A DNA stretch of 41,018 nt from Clostridia bacterium. GTDB lineage: Bacteria > Bacillota > Clostridia > Saccharofermentanales > Saccharofermentanaceae. Position 1 is the stretch's first letter, and every line of letters starts with the position of its first letter. Of this stretch, positions 16,850 through 25,366 are shown piece after piece. The stretch covers positions 1 through 41,018 of the forward strand of contig JAKSRF010000009.1 in NCBI GenBank assembly GCA_024403755.1, written 5' to 3'. The translations under genes were made by a program, and so were the position numbers. The notes beneath the pieces were generated by a model that did not search any database, was not told the origin of the DNA, and saw nothing but the letters and a program-made list of their open reading frames with translations.

Positions 16850-16868
16850 CTTGAAATGAATTTGTCAA
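16840..16868 (-). promoter_or_regulatory. Promoter of the ABC exporter operon
   Basis: On the minus strand a consensus TTGACA (16863-16868) is followed after 17 bases by TATCAA (16840-16845), which lies within the palindrome. Confidence 0.6.
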
Positions 16869-16884
16869 TGAAATTACGAGCAAC

Positions 16885-17283
16885 TTAATTCTTTCTTAAC
16901 CTTTGCGCTTTTACATATTCTCGCTGCTTCTTCCATGTACCACGGTGTTTTATACACTGAGACACAAAATAATATATCGCAATCCCTATAATGAAGACGC
17001 CCAGTATTATCAATATATTCTCATCATGAGAAGCCCCTGTTGAAATGAGTGCTATTCCGATAATAATAAAAATCGTATCGAAAAAAACTAATGCAGGAAT
17101 AACAGCACGGTAATCATCGGTTTCTCCGTAGAATCCTACTGACATACCCTTAAAATAGGTATGTTTGCCGGCACCTGATCCATTAGAACCTTCGTCACCG
17201 ACATTTTTATAACTGGTAAAGGATGTATGAATCGGACATTCTTCTATATCATTTACATTATTCTCTTCCTTATTTTCTGCCAT
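16885..17283 (-). CDS. Small two-TM membrane protein, function unknown
   Basis: This 132-residue protein has an acidic, glycine/serine-containing cytoplasmic first half and two membrane helices (about 62-83 and 88-110), ending in a basic tail (KKQREYVKAQRLRKN). The ATG has GAAGTGAG upstream, and the gene starts one base after the acetyltransferase stop, so the two are probably co-translated. I do not recognise a named family. The charge distribution suggests both ends are cytoplasmic. Confidence 0.65.
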   Translation of the reverse strand: MAENKEENNVNDIEECPIHTSFTSYKNVGDEGSNGSGAGKHTYFKGMSVGFYGETDDYRAVIPALVFFDTIFIIIGIALISTGASHDENILIILGVFIIGIAIYYFVSQCIKHRGTWKKQREYVKAQRLRKN

Positions 17284-17284
17284 A

Positions 17285-17710
17285 TTAACTCACTTCCTTT
17301 ATCATTCCTATATGAGGGCAAAACTCATCCATATACTCCGAACCTGTCTTCTTATATCCCAAAGAGGCATAAAAATCCGATGCACGACACTGAGAGGATA
17401 TATATATTTTTGTACCGCCGAGCTTTACAATTTCCTTCTCTGCAGCCTTAATCAACATGCTGCCGTAGCCCTTACCGCGATACTTTTTTACAACTGCAAC
17501 TCTCCCTATAGCATAGGATTTACGTTCTTCAGAATAGAAGAATCGGCATGTTCCTACAACTTCTTCTCCCATTCTGAGCAGAATATGTGTTGCATAATTA
17601 TCTATGTCGTCAAATTCAACACTGAATCCCTGTTCGTTAAGAAAAGTATCCTCTCTTATGGTTGCAGCTTCCTGCGGTAAAGAATTATATATTTCTACGA
17701 CGGGTAACAT
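17285..17710 (-). CDS. GNAT-family N-acetyltransferase
   Basis: This 141-residue single-domain GNAT protein has the acetyl-CoA pyrophosphate-binding loop as VVKKYRGKGYGSMLI at about 73-87, preceded by beta-4 (AIGRVAV) and followed by a C-terminal ASDFYASLGYKKTG that matches motif B. The N-terminal TFLNEQGFSVEFDDID segment resembles ElaA-like acyltransferases, but the substrate cannot be told. AGGAGG is 6 bases before the ATG. It is followed immediately by the two-TM protein. Confidence 0.85.
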   Translation of the reverse strand: MLPVVEIYNSLPQEAATIREDTFLNEQGFSVEFDDIDNYATHILLRMGEEVVGTCRFFYSEERKSYAIGRVAVVKKYRGKGYGSMLIKAAEKEIVKLGGTKIYISSQCRASDFYASLGYKKTGSEYMDEFCPHIGMIKEVS

Positions 17711-17786
17711 AAAAGCCTCCTGATTACATTTGAGTGTTATTTTACCATAACATCACATTTTCGAGAATTAATAGATAATTCGCGAT

Positions 17787-17822
17787 AAAAAACAGAGATT
17801 CAGATAAAAATCCGAATCTCTG
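17787..17822 (-). terminator. Terminator after the MacB-like ABC gene
   Basis: A 9-bp stem CAGAGATTC/GAATCTCTG, extended by GAT/ATC inside, is followed on the minus strand by TTTTTT. It lies about 22 bases after the stop codon of the gene at 17845. Confidence 0.88.
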
Positions 17823-17844
17823 CAAAAGATAATATTTATCAGTT

Positions 17845-20556
17845 TTATTCTGTTCGCAATGCAGCAACAGGGTCCATCTTAGCGGCCTTACGTGAAGGAA
17901 TAAGTCCTCCGATTAATGTAAGCACCGTGCTCAAAACAACAAGGATAACAGCTGCTCCCAACGGCAGAACTGCATTTACATTGTTTGTATCACCTATGTA
18001 GTGAATAAGTGCATTGGCAGGGAACAACAAAAGCCATGATACAAATACACCCATAAGACCGGAACACAATCCGATAATAAACGTCTCGGCATTAAACACA
18101 AGTGAGATATTCTTCTTTGACGCACCGATTGCTCGCAAAATACCGATTTCCTTTGTACGTTCAAGAACGGATATGTAAGTAATAATACCGATCATGATTG
18201 AAGATACTATAAGTGATACGGCTACAAAAGCAATAAGAACATAAGAAATAATATTAATAATCTTTGTTACAGAAGAAAGAAGAAGTCCGATATAATCTGT
18301 ATATGTAATCTTATCTTCTTCAGAATGAGAATCATTATATTCCTTAATGCATTGAGCTATATTATCCTTATTCTCAAAGCTGTTTGTATAAAGGCTGATA
18401 GAAGACGGACAATTCTCATCAACATAACCGAAGCTCGTCATATTTGCATCGTAGCTTCCGCCTGCAATATACTCATCATAGAATCCGATAAGAGTCTCAT
18501 TGTCAAGCTGAGCCAAAGAAGCATCAAACATATCAGCTATATCCTGCTCGCTCATTGCCGCATACTGACTTCTTACATCTTCGGAACCGCCTGAATACTG
18601 TTCAAGAATTCCCATGAAAAGTTCAACCTTCTCATTGTTTGTAAGCCCTGTAAGATATTCTTTTGCCGCAGTTATCTTCTCTTCATCTGATGCAACCGTA
18701 AAGCTGAATCCGTTAAGAACATTCGTATCCGGATCAGCCATCTGATCACATACAACACCGCTTTCCTGTGTATGTGTCATCATATACTGTGTAAGAGCAT
18801 TTGTATAAGCAATTGTTGAGTAGATTGAAGCTGAATCTCTGTCAACCGGTCTGATGATACCTACAATGTGAAGCTCAATTCCGTTATCCTTATGTGCTTC
18901 AACTTTTTCTATATCATCCTTGAAGCAGGTATATAAACCATCATCTTCCTTCTCGTACATATCAGAAGCGGTCATAAGATAAAAGCTGTGATTTAAAACT
19001 TCATCATACTGGAGAACTATATCCTTAAATTCAAAGGACTCCATATTGACAAAGTTATCAGCCATCTCATTATATTCCTCGTTTGAGAGATAACCGAGTT
19101 CATAAAGTGCACCGAGATCAACCTCGTTACGCGGGTTCATTACTAATACAACTTCATCATATTTAGTCGGCCAATTACCATAAACCATGTCATAATTATC
19201 CATTATCTCACCGCTTACAAGACTGTCACCGATACCCGGAAGCATCTCGGAGAAATTAGTATTGCGGTTTGTTTCCATAGAATATGTTCCCATGGCACTG
19301 TTAATCGTCTGTCCGCCGGAATAAGGATTAGTATTAAAAAATACACCTTCGGAATCATAAGCATAAACATCATAAGTCATGTCATAAGAATATACGATTC
19401 CGTTCTCATTAAGATACTTGTGAATCTCATTATTCTCATCGTCAAGATATTCCTTAAAAAGTGTGAGATTGTTCTCAGTTATACTTCCTGCCATGCTTGA
19501 AGCCATCTCAAGAGACATTGAATCTGAATATACTGCATCCAACTCATGGTCATGTTTGTTTTGTGTCTCATCTTCGCTTTCCGTATCAGTTCCTCTTGCG
19601 AAAAGCTGTGACAAGTCCATAGCCTGCGACTGAATCGTAATAGGATAAGAAGTCATTGTATCTCGCTGAATATCATTAATGTAATTGTTTACACCTGTTG
19701 ATAATGACAAAATAAGCGCTATACCGATAATACCGATTGAACCTGCGAAGGATGTAAGTAAGGTTCTTGCAATCTTCGTCTTAAGGTTATTAAAACTTAA
19801 GGATACAGCCATTCCCACAGTCATTGAGGATTTACCCATATTCTGATGCTCGAGAATCTCTTCACCGTTAGATTCAGGCTCGTAAGGATCTGTATCACCT
19901 ATGATATTTCCGTCCTTAAGCTTAATAATTCTGGTAGCATATTCCTCTGCGAGTTCAGGATTATGAGTTACCATAACAACAAGTCTGTCTTTGGCAACCT
20001 CCTTAAGAAGATCCATTACCTGGACACTTGTCTTGGTATCAAGTGCACCTGTCGGTTCATCTGCAAGAAGAATATCCGGATTGTTTACAAGTGCTCTTGC
20101 TATAGCTACTCGCTGCATCTGTCCGCCGGACATCTGAGTCGGCTTTTTATGAATCTGATCACCCAATCCGACTTCCTGCAAAGCCTTAATTGCACGTTCT
20201 CTTCTCTCAGCTCTTGTAATACCGGAAATTGTAAGAGCCAATTCAACGTTTGATAATATTGTCTGGTGAGGAATCAAATAATAACTCTGAAATACAAAAC
20301 CTATAGTATGATTTCTGTATGAGTCCCAGTCTCTGTCCTTATACTTCTTTGTGGAGATGTTGTTAATAATCAAATCACCGCTGTCATATCTGTCCAAACC
20401 ACCGATAATATTAAGTAAAGTTGTCTTACCTGAACCTGACGGACCGAGTATTGCAACAAATTCGTTATCTCTGAAATTAAGTGATACTTTATCCAGTGCT
20501 GTTTGAACCAAATCACCGGTTTTGTACTGCTTACAAATTTCCTTGACCTGTAGCAT
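17845..20556 (-). CDS. MacB/FtsX-type ABC transporter, ATPase-permease fusion
   Basis: This 903-residue protein fuses an N-terminal ATPase to an FtsX/MacB permease. The ATPase (about 1-220) has Walker [25 protein letters not shown] and LLADEPTGALD. A first membrane helix (about 262-285) is followed by a large extracellular domain of about 470 residues that is rich in acidic residues. Three C-terminal helices include ISVLERTKEIGILRAIGASK, the FtsX signature. Such proteins perform mechanotransmission or export of peptides or lipoproteins rather than uptake. The ATG has GGGGGA upstream and a terminator follows. No periplasmic adaptor gene is adjacent. Confidence 0.9.
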   Translation of the reverse strand: MLQVKEICKQYKTGDLVQTALDKVSLNFRDNEFVAILGPSGSGKTTLLNIIGGLDRYDSGDLIINNISTKKYKDRDWDSYRNHTIGFVFQSYYLIPHQTILSNVELALTISGITRAERRERAIKALQEVGLGDQIHKKPTQMSGGQMQRVAIARALVNNPDILLADEPTGALDTKTSVQVMDLLKEVAKDRLVVMVTHNPELAEEYATRIIKLKDGNIIGDTDPYEPESNGEEILEHQNMGKSSMTVGMAVSLSFNNLKTKIARTLLTSFAGSIGIIGIALILSLSTGVNNYINDIQRDTMTSYPITIQSQAMDLSQLFARGTDTESEDETQNKHDHELDAVYSDSMSLEMASSMAGSITENNLTLFKEYLDDENNEIHKYLNENGIVYSYDMTYDVYAYDSEGVFFNTNPYSGGQTINSAMGTYSMETNRNTNFSEMLPGIGDSLVSGEIMDNYDMVYGNWPTKYDEVVLVMNPRNEVDLGALYELGYLSNEEYNEMADNFVNMESFEFKDIVLQYDEVLNHSFYLMTASDMYEKEDDGLYTCFKDDIEKVEAHKDNGIELHIVGIIRPVDRDSASIYSTIAYTNALTQYMMTHTQESGVVCDQMADPDTNVLNGFSFTVASDEEKITAAKEYLTGLTNNEKVELFMGILEQYSGGSEDVRSQYAAMSEQDIADMFDASLAQLDNETLIGFYDEYIAGGSYDANMTSFGYVDENCPSSISLYTNSFENKDNIAQCIKEYNDSHSEEDKITYTDYIGLLLSSVTKIINIISYVLIAFVAVSLIVSSIMIGIITYISVLERTKEIGILRAIGASKKNISLVFNAETFIIGLCSGLMGVFVSWLLLFPANALIHYIGDTNNVNAVLPLGAAVILVVLSTVLTLIGGLIPSRKAAKMDPVAALRTE

Positions 20557-20789
20557 ATATTCCCCCTATGTTATCAATAAAAGTACAAAATAATTCTATC
20601 GCAAGTATATTACGAATAATAGACGACTATATTAACAATAAGATAATAAAAATCTTTTTGTATATTACTTATATTCACAACTCTTTAGTAATAAACGATA
20701 GTCACCGCAGAAAATATTATCAGTTATTATTCAGAAAAGCATTAAGAAATTAAGGCAACATTTAATGATTTACTATTCTTTCTTATCAT

Positions 20790-20825
20790 AAAAAACGGAT
20801 GCCTCCCGGTTAAGAGACATCCGTT
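20790..20825 (-). terminator. Terminator after the solute-binding lipoprotein gene
   Basis: An imperfect hairpin pairs AACGGATG with CATCCGTT and is extended by CTC/GGGAG. It is followed on the minus strand by four further T (TTTTTT in all) and lies about 28 bases after the stop codon at 20853. The remaining part of the 296-base gap up to 20852 holds nothing I can identify beyond this hairpin. Confidence 0.82.
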
Positions 20826-20852
20826 AAATTATTATGCTGAATAATTACAGAA

Positions 20853-23219
20853 TTAATTGGAAGCACGCTCTCCTACAACCTTCTGTGCTCTGTCATTCAT
20901 TATGCCTATTACTTCTTCTATCTCCTTCTGATCTGCAAAATACGCACCCATTTCCTCATAAATGATGGAAGCAACAGCCGTATCTGTTCGATCAACGCAG
21001 CTGATTTTCTCAGCCATCTCAAAATAGTCATCTTTAATCGAATCAGGATACTCTGTCAATCCAAGCATCTTGATTTCTGCTTCACCGAGTCCCATTTTCT
21101 CGTATGTCTCAAATATAGAGTTCAATGCAACAAAAGCTTCTTCCGTTTTTGTCTTGAATGCATTGATACATACAGGATTTCCATATCCTTCTTTACTCTG
21201 AACAGTCTCGTCAAGCATTGCTTTAATAAAATCCCAAGAAGCCTTCTGTGTATCCTCATCTGTATTGGCTGAAATTGCAGCAGAACCAAAAACAGAAGCA
21301 ACCGGTCCCATACCGTTGGATGAAGGATATCCGTAAAGTGACTTACTGCTGTCAGCACCCAATTCTAACAAAGAAGACTGTGCTGAGTATAAGTAAGTGT
21401 TGCTAGGCTTGAATTTCGGTTGAGCCAAACCAAAAATATTAACACTCTCATCTTCCTCTGTTTCCACTACCAGTGGTAAGTTTGCTTTTGCGAATTCAGC
21501 AAGTGCTCTGAATTCTTCAGTATCGAAGTTAATCTTTCCGTCTGTAATATACTCTGTATATCCATATGAAAGGCAGTTTATAAGATAATCAGCAGAAGAT
21601 AATTTTATAGGATCTTCTCCGTTACATACCTTATCCACAAAATCATTATATTCGTCAAAAGAGAATCCTGCTTTGTCACCTGCGTCTTCCTTTTTAGCAA
21701 GAATTCCGCACATAGTAAAGCTTACCGGAATCTGATACATCTTACCGTCTGATGTTAATGCGGCTTCAAATATATTATTGAAATAAAGGCTTCTGTCTAT
21801 TCCGTTATCTCCGTCGATAAAAGAATTTAAATCGAGCAAATATTCAGGATTGTTAAGCTGTGATACATCAAATCCGCCGAGAATAACGTCCGGACCGTCA
21901 CCATTCATCAAATCCATCATAAGCTGATTGGATATTTTGTCCTTCGCTTCATATCCGCTGCCTTCATCTTCGCTTTCACTTTCTTCGCCGAATAAATCAA
22001 CAGGATTGCTATATGACATTTTTGCAAAATAATCAGGATTGGTCTCGTTAAATTTTACCAAGGCTTCTGCCTGAGAATATGAAATACTGTCATCAAGTGT
22101 ATATACGTTGAGAATTTTCTTGCCTGCATTAGGATTAGTATCTGCCTTCTCATATAAGTAAATGTATGTGTCAGGCATTGTAGCGTTGCTTTCATAATCA
22201 ACGACAAACTCAATCACTTTATTCTCACCTTCATAAACAACCTGACCGTTGGAAGCATCAGATACATTTACATTAACGTTGTTAAAATCGATAACATCGG
22301 CAATCTCAAGATTCTCATCTAAGGTGTGAATTCCTGAATTATCAATTGCAAATGATCTTCCGTCCTGAGCGATCTGAAAGTAATAATACTCCAAGTTTAA
22401 ATCCTTATCTGTCTCGGTAATCGTACCTGCAGATACATCTAATTCTCCTGTTATATTATTGTCCGTCGAGAAAACAACAGTATTATCGTCTAATACTATC
22501 AAATTGCTTACAAAGAAATTTTCAAGATTTAATTCCTCACCTATATCAATGGTCTTTACAATCTTATCATCCTTTACTATTGCAAAGGTATAATTTAATT
22601 TTTCTGTTGATATATCCTGCAAAAGACACACATTATAATCTCCGACTGTAATACTGTCACTCAACACTGACATATCACTTGAAGATGCATTAAATTCATG
22701 AAAATCAAATGTCTCGTTGTCAACATCTACATAAGCATAGTAATTAACTAAGTTATTGCTGTTTACATTTCCGCCGATACAATCGATTCTGATTTTGTCA
22801 TTCTGAATCGACATTGCTGAAGGTTCAAGAATATCTACTTCAGAATTACTTGCTGCTATAGGAATTTCTCTGATAAATTTTCCGTTTAAGTCGAACTCGC
22901 ATATTGAACTGATCATGAGTTTATTATAATCAAAATCAGGATCTTTCACTGCTTCTAAAACGTTATAATCGTACATACCTACTGCCGTAGCATAAATACA
23001 GTCCTTATAATAAACTGCATTTTGATACACAAACTGTGATATGTTATCTTTATCTGCATAAGGATTCTCCAATTTAACTTTTGTGCTGTTATACCACGGT
23101 GCATCCTCCGGTATTGTTTCTCTATCTTTTCCTGCCTTTTTGCTGTTACATCCGGCAGATGCCAACAGCATCGTTGAAGAAAGCACCAACGAACCTATTT
23201 TTTTTGCCTTATTATTCAT
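20853..23219 (-). CDS. Large solute-binding lipoprotein with extra N-terminal domain
   Basis: This is a 788-residue exported lipoprotein. Signal peptide plus lipobox LASAGC give Cys24 as the lipidated residue. About residues 40-370 are beta-rich, with repeated short strands containing Asp and Tyr (VYYKDCIYA, GNYNVCLLQ-like), which suggests a propeller-like domain. Residues from about 375 resemble family-1 extracellular solute-binding proteins: LNVYTLDDSISYSQAEALVKF, a GPDVILGG motif, and a C-terminal helical lobe. The gene stands alone between two terminators, with no permease nearby. AGAAAGGG is 8 bases before the ATG. The lipoprotein nature is firm, the binding fold likely, and the ligand unknown. 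Confidence 0.82.
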   Translation of the reverse strand: MNNKAKKIGSLVLSSTMLLASAGCNSKKAGKDRETIPEDAPWYNSTKVKLENPYADKDNISQFVYQNAVYYKDCIYATAVGMYDYNVLEAVKDPDFDYNKLMISSICEFDLNGKFIREIPIAASNSEVDILEPSAMSIQNDKIRIDCIGGNVNSNNLVNYYAYVDVDNETFDFHEFNASSSDMSVLSDSITVGDYNVCLLQDISTEKLNYTFAIVKDDKIVKTIDIGEELNLENFFVSNLIVLDDNTVVFSTDNNITGELDVSAGTITETDKDLNLEYYYFQIAQDGRSFAIDNSGIHTLDENLEIADVIDFNNVNVNVSDASNGQVVYEGENKVIEFVVDYESNATMPDTYIYLYEKADTNPNAGKKILNVYTLDDSISYSQAEALVKFNETNPDYFAKMSYSNPVDLFGEESESEDEGSGYEAKDKISNQLMMDLMNGDGPDVILGGFDVSQLNNPEYLLDLNSFIDGDNGIDRSLYFNNIFEAALTSDGKMYQIPVSFTMCGILAKKEDAGDKAGFSFDEYNDFVDKVCNGEDPIKLSSADYLINCLSYGYTEYITDGKINFDTEEFRALAEFAKANLPLVVETEEDESVNIFGLAQPKFKPSNTYLYSAQSSLLELGADSSKSLYGYPSSNGMGPVASVFGSAAISANTDEDTQKASWDFIKAMLDETVQSKEGYGNPVCINAFKTKTEEAFVALNSIFETYEKMGLGEAEIKMLGLTEYPDSIKDDYFEMAEKISCVDRTDTAVASIIYEEMGAYFADQKEIEEVIGIMNDRAQKVVGERASN

Positions 23220-23301
23220 ACAAAAACCCTTTCTCTTCTAATCTAGCATAAGGATTTTATCAGCAATTCTTTAAGATTCTATTAAGAAATCAGAGAAAAT
23301 T

Positions 23302-23421
23302 TTAATGAATTTTTCCCGGCTGTTTTTTGGCTCTTCGTCTGCCATACATAACCGGATATTCAAACGAATTACTGTTATATAATGTTCCCGGATGTTTAAT
23401 TTCTTGTTTTCTTCCAATCAT
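23302..23421 (-). pseudogene. Remnant of an archaeal-type AAA ATPase (ATPase_2) N-terminus
   Basis: A 39-codon minus-strand frame begins MIGRKQEI and contains LYNSNSFEYPVMYGRRR. These match the conserved N-terminal strand and P-loop entry (IGR...LYNS..F..V.YGRRRVGKT) of the ATPase_2 family found in many Firmicutes and archaea. The Walker A is destroyed (GRRRAKKQPGK) and the frame stops at 23302, while intact members run to about 400-470 residues. I recognise this from memory of the family, not by a search. Confidence 0.55.
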
Positions 23422-23676
23422 AATGCTAACATCGCCTTTAATGCTTCTAAGTGTACTACTTATTAGTAGTCTTATTTAGTAACAGTTAAATTGTATTAAA
23501 TTATCTCTGTAACCTTCACCTTCTAATTGGTTCTTCACGAAAAGCTTGAGAATAATCAGTTTATAAAAGTGCATATAAATTCTAAAGTTTGAGTTGTAAA
23601 CACTGAACTGACAATAATCGTCGTTTCCCTAGCCCCTACGCTACACCCCGGTACGCCAACCACCGGTAAAATACAG

Positions 23677-23763
23677 AAACTTCTCCAAATCAGGTGATTT
23701 TTGTCGCCGCCGGCGAGTTTTTAGGTGTGTTTTGGCGACGCCACGTTAAAACTTCTCCAAATC
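23677..23763 (+). repeat. Direct repeats of AAACTTCTCCAAATC
   Basis: The 15-base sequence occurs at 23677-23691 and again at 23749-23763. They flank a stem-forming stretch (GTCGCC 23703-23708 with GGCGAC 23734-23739). The core CTTCTCCAA also occurs at 40901-40909 and inverted at 40931-40939, next to the other dispersed repeat copy. Confidence 0.7.
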
Positions 23764-23777
23764 GAGGTTGAAGACTC

Positions 23778-23812
23778 CAATTCCGCGAGATGTATCCATA
23801 GAATTCGAAGGA
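23778..23812 (+). repeat. Dispersed 35-bp repeat, copy 1
   Basis: These 35 bases match 40956-40990 at 32 of 35 positions; the three differences are all A/G transitions. The shared core includes CAATTCCGC and AATTCGAAGGA. In this copy 29 bases containing a small hairpin (ATTAC-TTGT-GTAAT) separate it from the shared AAAAACGCC, which directly follows in copy 2. Confidence 0.75.
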
Positions 23813-23937
23813 ATAATACAATTACTTGTGTAATCTACAGAAAAAACGCCTGTATTTAATAAATCCGGGCTCCGAAGCGTCATGGATAACAAAACTTTCT
23901 ACTGCAATTTTCTTACAACCCATTATCTAAGAAAACT

Positions 23938-23968
23938 AAAAAGGCTCCCGAGTAAAACTCGGAAGCCT
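23938..23968 (-). terminator. Terminator of the str operon after tuf
   Basis: On the minus strand AGGCT-T-CCGAGT pairs with ACTCGG-G-AGCCT around a 3-base loop, with one mismatch, and is followed by a run of T. It lies about 35 bases after the tuf stop. Confidence 0.9.
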
Positions 23969-24002
23969 CGTAAATACTTAGTTTGTAATCAATCAATCAA
24001 GA

Positions 24003-25205
24003 TTACTCAATGATTGTTGAAACAGTACCTGCACCTACTGTATGACCACCCTCACGGATAGCGAACTTAAGACCCTGCTCCATAGCGATTGGAGTAATAA
24101 GCTCAACAGAGATTGTAACGTGGTCACCAGGCATACACATGTCTGTACCCTCTGGGAGGTTAGCGATACCTGTAACGTCTGTTGTTCTGAAGTAGAACTG
24201 TGGACGGTAACCTGTGAAGAATGGCTTATGACGGCCACCCTCTTCCTTAGTAAGAACGTAAACCTGACCTGTGAACTTTGTGTGTGGGTTTACAGAACCT
24301 GGCTTAGCGAGAACCTGTCCACGCTCGATCTCCTTACGGTCAACACCACGGAGGAGAGCACCGATGTTATCACCAGCCTCAGCCTGATCCATCTGCTTAC
24401 GGAACATCTCAACACCTGTGATTGTTGTAGCCTTAGCCTCTTCCTGAAGACCAACGATCTCAGCAGCGTCACCAACCTTAACAACACCTCTCTCAAGACG
24501 ACCTGTAGCAACAGTACCACGACCTGTGATTGTGAATACATCCTCAACAGGCATCAAGAATGGCTTATCTGTTGGACGCTCAGGTGTAGCAATATACTCA
24601 TCAACGTTCTTCATGAGCTCAACGATTGGAGCATAAACTGCATCGTTGATATCTGTAGCTGTTGACTCAAGAACTGCAAGAGCAGAACCACGGATGATAG
24701 GTGTATCATCACCTGGGAAATCATACTGATTCAAAAGATCTCTGATATCCATCTCAACGAGCTCAAGAAGCTCCTCATCATCAACCTGATCGCACTTATT
24801 CATAAATACTACGATATAAGGAACGCCAACCTGACGAGCGAGAAGGATGTGCTCACGTGTCTGAGGCATCGGGCCGTCAGCAGCTGAAACAACAAGGATA
24901 GCACCATCCATCTGAGCAGCACCGGTGATCATGTTCTTTACATAGTCAGCGTGGCCTGGGCAGTCAACGTGTGCATAGTGACGAGCATCTGTCTCGTACT
25001 CAACGTGTGCTGTGTTAATCGTGATACCACGAGCTCTCTCTTCCGGAGCAGAGTCGATGTTACCATACTCTTTATAGTCAGCCTTACCCTGGAAAGATAA
25101 TACCTTTGTGATAGCAGCTGTAAGAGTTGTCTTACCGTGGTCAACGTGACCAATTGTACCAATGTTTACGTGTGGCTTGTTACGTACAAACTTTTCCTTA
25201 GCCAT
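24003..25205 (-). CDS. tuf: Elongation factor Tu
   Basis: EF-Tu, 400 residues, delivers aminoacyl-tRNA to the ribosome as a GTP complex. G1 GHVDHGKT is at 19-26, G3 DCPGH near 81-85 and NKCD near 136-139. Domains 2 and 3 are complete, ending [10 protein letters not shown]. The ATG at 25205 gives the standard [14 protein letters not shown] and has a strong AAGGAGG upstream; the open frame extends 30 codons further without support. It is the last gene of rpsL-rpsG-fusA-tuf. A large hairpin and a possible promoter precede it, so it may be partly expressed on its own. Confidence 0.98.
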   Translation of the reverse strand: MAKEKFVRNKPHVNIGTIGHVDHGKTTLTAAITKVLSFQGKADYKEYGNIDSAPEERARGITINTAHVEYETDARHYAHVDCPGHADYVKNMITGAAQMDGAILVVSAADGPMPQTREHILLARQVGVPYIVVFMNKCDQVDDEELLELVEMDIRDLLNQYDFPGDDTPIIRGSALAVLESTATDINDAVYAPIVELMKNVDEYIATPERPTDKPFLMPVEDVFTITGRGTVATGRLERGVVKVGDAAEIVGLQEEAKATTITGVEMFRKQMDQAEAGDNIGALLRGVDRKEIERGQVLAKPGSVNPHTKFTGQVYVLTKEEGGRHKPFFTGYRPQFYFRTTDVTGIANLPEGTDMCMPGDHVTISVELITPIAMEQGLKFAIREGGHTVGAGTVSTIIE

Positions 25206-25252
25206 TTGTAATTTCCTCCTTAAGAAAATTAAAAAATAATTCGCTTTGCTTC

Positions 25253-25311
25253 GCGCGTCAATAACTATTTTACGAAATTTTAAACTCTCTTGCAATAGTT
25301 ATTTATCGCGC
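25253..25311 (-). promoter_or_regulatory. Long hairpin in the tuf leader
   Basis: Perfect 10-bp arms AATAACTATT (25260-25269) and AATAGTTATT (25294-25303) are extended past a small internal loop by GCGCG (25253-25257) and CGCGC (25307-25311). A TTGACG (25254-25259, minus strand) with a weak TATTTT 17 bases further could be a tuf promoter overlapping its base. A role in expression of tuf apart from fusA is inference. Confidence 0.45.
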
Positions 25312-25366
25312 TAATCAAAGTCTGATTGTTGTATTTAATATCTGCATTTAAAGATAATTAAATCAA

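Larger units (their letters stand above)
23422..23936. other. Repeat-rich non-coding stretch between lipoprotein gene and tuf
   Basis: No credible gene is present in these 515 bases. They hold a small hairpin (ACTACT-TATT-AGTAGT, 23455-23470), a pair of CCGGT/ACCGG arms (23648-23666), two direct copies of AAACTTCTCCAAATC, a GC-rich hairpin TCGCC-GCC-GGCGA followed by five T (23704-23721), and one copy of the 35-bp dispersed repeat. This looks like the remains of inserted non-coding elements. Confidence 0.55.

Noticed and set aside
24042..24665. Long plus-strand open frames opposite tuf, fusA and the transporter genes.
   Set aside because: They mirror strongly conserved minus-strand genes, lack ribosome binding sites and have no recognisable protein character.
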